Shown: positions 14,685 to 16,270 of the stretch, piece by piece
Position numbering within the stretch: position 1 is the first letter of the stretch
Layout of the letters: each line of letters begins with the position of its first letter
DNA from: Solirubrobacteraceae bacterium
Lineage (GTDB): Bacteria; Actinomycetota; Thermoleophilia; Solirubrobacterales; Solirubrobacteraceae
DNA: 16,270 nucleotides
Reading direction: 5' to 3'
NCBI GenBank assembly: GCA_025935735.1
Contig: JAICUS010000060.1
Location: 1 to 16,270, forward strand
Notes under the pieces: model-generated
The model's database searches: none
What the model was told of the DNA's origin: nothing
Seen by the model: the letters and a program-made list of their open reading frames with translations, nothing else
Made by a program: the position numbers and the translations under genes

Positions 14685-15785
14685 TCAGGCGAGCGCCGCG
14701 GCCAGCTGGGCCTCGCGGTCGGGCGCGCGGCCGTCGAGCATCGCCACCATCGCCGCCTCCAACCCGGCGCCCACCGCGGGGCCGGAGAGGCCGGCGGCGA
14801 CCAGGTCGTCGCCGGTGATGTCCAGCGCGCGGTGGCGGACGTCGTCGAGCCAGCGCTGGGCGGCCTCGGCCGCCGGGCCGTCGCCGGCCGCGACGACCTC
14901 GGCGGCCTCGGGCGGCAGGCGGCGCAGCGCCAGCCAGAGCCGCGCGTCGCTCGCGCCGGCCAGGTCGAGCTCCGCCGTCGCGGCCGCCACGACGACCTTG
15001 CGGTCGTGCGCGGTGAACCCCAGCGCGTCGAGCCGCGCGCCGAGGTCGTTCACACGCGTGCAGCACGCCGCCAGCGCGGCCAGCGGCGAGCGCGGCAGCG
15101 CGGGCGGCGCCGCGAAGCCCGGCAGCAGCGCGGGCCCGAGCTCCCCGAGCGCGCCGAGCGCCCCCTCGGCCACGATCAGCCGCAGCTCCGCCCCCAGCCG
15201 GTCGCCGCTCACGGTCTCGAGCAGCCCGGGGTCGACCAGCGCCGCCGTGTGCGGCTCGGCCGCGAACCCGAGGCGGTGCGCGTAGCGGACCAGCCGCAGC
15301 ATCCGGGTGGGGTCGTCGGCGAACGACCGGTCGTGCAGCACTCGCAGGACGCCGGCGGCGAGGTCGTCATGCGCGCCCGGCCACTCGATCGCGCGGCCGT
15401 CGGCCAGCGCCACCGCCATGGCGTTGATGGAGAAGTCCCGCCGGCCGAGGTCCTCCGCGATGCTCGCGCCCAGCTCGACCTCGGGCAGCGCTCCCGGCCG
15501 GGCGTAGCGCTCGCGGCGGGCGCCGGCCAGGTCGAACTCGTAGCCGTCGGCACGGACGGTGGCGGTGCCGAAGCGCTCGTGCACCGTCACCTCTCCCCCC
15601 ACGCGGGCCGCGGCCCGGCGCGCCACCGCCACCGCGTCGCCCTCGACGGCCAGGTCCAGCTCGCGCGGCGTGCGGTCCAGCAGCGCGTCGCGCACCGCAC
15701 CGCCCACCACATACACGCCCGGCTCGTCGCCCACCGCGGCCAGGACGAGCTCGGCCCCCGGGGCGGTCTGCAGCCGCTCCAGCAT
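14685..15785 (-). CDS. cca: CCA tRNA nucleotidyltransferase / poly(A) polymerase family (class II)
   Basis: Adds or repairs the 3' CCA of tRNA. The class II head is clear: VYVVGGAVRDALLDR (24-38), RELDLAVEGDA (41-51), FGTATVRADGYEFDLAGARR (72-91) with RERY, RRDFSINAMAVAL (115-127), then DDPTRMLRLVRYAHRLGF (157-174) opening the neck and body. There is no HD hydrolase motif. Length 366 is on the short side but adequate. The catalytic D-x-D reads E42-L-D44, so the first Asp is Glu; the third carboxylate Asp85 is present. The frame runs open upstream, but ATG at 15785 overlaps the hisF stop as TGATG and gives the conserved head. A pure poly(A) polymerase or a CC- or A-only enzyme cannot be excluded. 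Confidence 0.9.
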   Translation of the reverse strand: MLERLQTAPGAELVLAAVGDEPGVYVVGGAVRDALLDRTPRELDLAVEGDAVAVARRAAARVGGEVTVHERFGTATVRADGYEFDLAGARRERYARPGALPEVELGASIAEDLGRRDFSINAMAVALADGRAIEWPGAHDDLAAGVLRVLHDRSFADDPTRMLRLVRYAHRLGFAAEPHTAALVDPGLLETVSGDRLGAELRLIVAEGALGALGELGPALLPGFAAPPALPRSPLAALAACCTRVNDLGARLDALGFTAHDRKVVVAAATAELDLAGASDARLWLALRRLPPEAAEVVAAGDGPAAEAAQRWLDDVRHRALDITGDDLVAAGLSGPAVGAGLEAAMVAMLDGRAPDREAQLAAALA

Positions 15786-16270
15786 CAGCGCCGCACGGGG
15801 ATGCCGGCCGCCGCGATCGCCTCCTTGACCTCGGCGATGCGGTAGCGGCCGTAGTGGAAGATCGAGGCGCACAGGGCGGCGTCCGCGCCGGCCTGGAAGC
15901 CCTCGACCAGATGGCGCGGCTCCCCCACCCCGCCGGAGGCGATCACCGGCACGTCGACCGCCTCGGAGACGCGGCGGGTCAGCTCGAGCTCGTAGCCGTC
16001 GCCGGTGCCGTCGCGGTCCATCGAGGTGAGCAGGATCTCCCCCGCCCCTCGCTCGACGCCCTCGCGGATCCACTCGATCGCGTCGCGGCCGGTCGGGGTG
16101 CGCCCGCCGGCCAGGTACGCCTCGTAGGAGCCGTCGGGCCGGCGCTTGGCATCGACGGCCAGCACCACGCACTGCGCGCCGAACACCCGCGCCAGCTCGT
16201 CGATCAGCTCCGGGCGGCCCAGCGGCGCGGAGTTGATCGACACCTTGTCGGCGCCGGCGTCCAGCACGGC
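15785..16270 (-). CDS. hisF: Imidazole glycerol phosphate synthase cyclase subunit (5' part outside window)
   Basis: Cyclase subunit of the HisF-HisH enzyme that makes imidazole glycerol phosphate and AICAR in histidine synthesis. Only the C-terminal ~161 residues are here; the first ~95, including the catalytic Asp of the first strand, lie beyond the right edge. Visible HisF features: [21 protein letters not shown] with the second catalytic Asp, the Gly-rich loop [30 protein letters not shown], and the phosphate-binding [14 protein letters not shown] and [11 protein letters not shown]. It ends GIPVRR. Its stop overlaps the CCA-adding enzyme start by one base. Confidence 0.96.
   Translation of the reverse strand, partial: AVLDAGADKVSINSAPLGRPELIDELARVFGAQCVVLAVDAKRRPDGSYEAYLAGGRTPTGRDAIEWIREGVERGAGEILLTSMDRDGTGDGYELELTRRVSEAVDVPVIASGGVGEPRHLVEGFQAGADAALCASIFHYGRYRIAEVKEAIAAAGIPVRR

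Noticed and set aside
12232..15285. A plus-strand open frame of over 1000 codons across the GH35 and cca genes
   Set aside because: It is antisense to two genes with intact catalytic motifs, has His/Arg/Val-rich composition typical of reverse frames in GC-rich DNA, and shows no domain or ribosome-binding site.

Overview
The window is very GC-rich, uses GTG starts often and packs genes tightly. Sixteen genes are supported. Fifteen lie on the minus strand and one, an araC-type regulator at 1-1038, on the plus strand. The order rpsB-tsf-pyrH-frr-uppS-cdsA, a pgeF-yggS-sepF-(proC)-yggT-lspA-rluD block of the Bacillus 'ylm' / actinobacterial post-ftsZ type, and a DUF6328-like membrane protein all point to a high-GC actinobacterium. 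My best guess is the class Thermoleophilia (Solirubrobacterales-like). That placement comes from gene order and protein character, not from a search.

Layout, read in the direction of minus-strand transcription (right to left). hisF (partial, cut by the right edge) is followed by a CCA-adding enzyme gene whose start overlaps the hisF stop. A 92-bp gap then holds the clearest promoter of the window (TTGACA-17 bp-TATAAG), overlapped by repeated AAGGG half-sites. It drives a 1197-residue secreted GH35 beta-galactosidase with a PKD-like domain and a further C-terminal domain. Only 14 bp after that gene begins the envelope/cell-division block: pgeF, yggS, sepF, proC, yggT, lspA, rluD. A 220-bp gap follows, with four tandem hairpins and a good ribosome-binding site. 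It leads the translation / nucleotide / envelope operon: rpsB, tsf, pyrH, frr, uppS, cdsA and a DUF6328-like membrane protein gene. The last gene collides tail-to-tail, with a 94-bp overlap, with the plus-strand GlxA-like regulator. No intergenic stretch reaches 300 bases. No tRNA, rRNA, CRISPR, insertion sequence or phage gene was seen.

How the genes work together: rpsB, tsf and frr act in translation, pyrH in UTP/CTP supply, uppS in making the undecaprenyl carrier and cdsA in making CDP-diacylglycerol. The upstream block supplies septum assembly (SepF, YggT), peptidoglycan quality control (PgeF), PLP homeostasis and proline synthesis (YggS, ProC), lipoprotein maturation (LspA) and rRNA modification (RluD-like). 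Most neighbours overlap by 1 or 4 bases, so translational coupling is likely throughout.

The main oddities are: ribosomal protein S2 with a C-terminal tail of about 327 residues, longer than the S2 body itself; four consecutive GTGA stop/start overlaps; a structured rpsB leader; the beta-galactosidase gene with an operator-like promoter just upstream of the division block; a likely CTG start for yggS; and an E-x-D in place of the usual D-x-D in the CCA-adding enzyme. I do not see a clearly new multi-gene defence or metabolic system. The S2 tail is the best candidate for undescribed biology.
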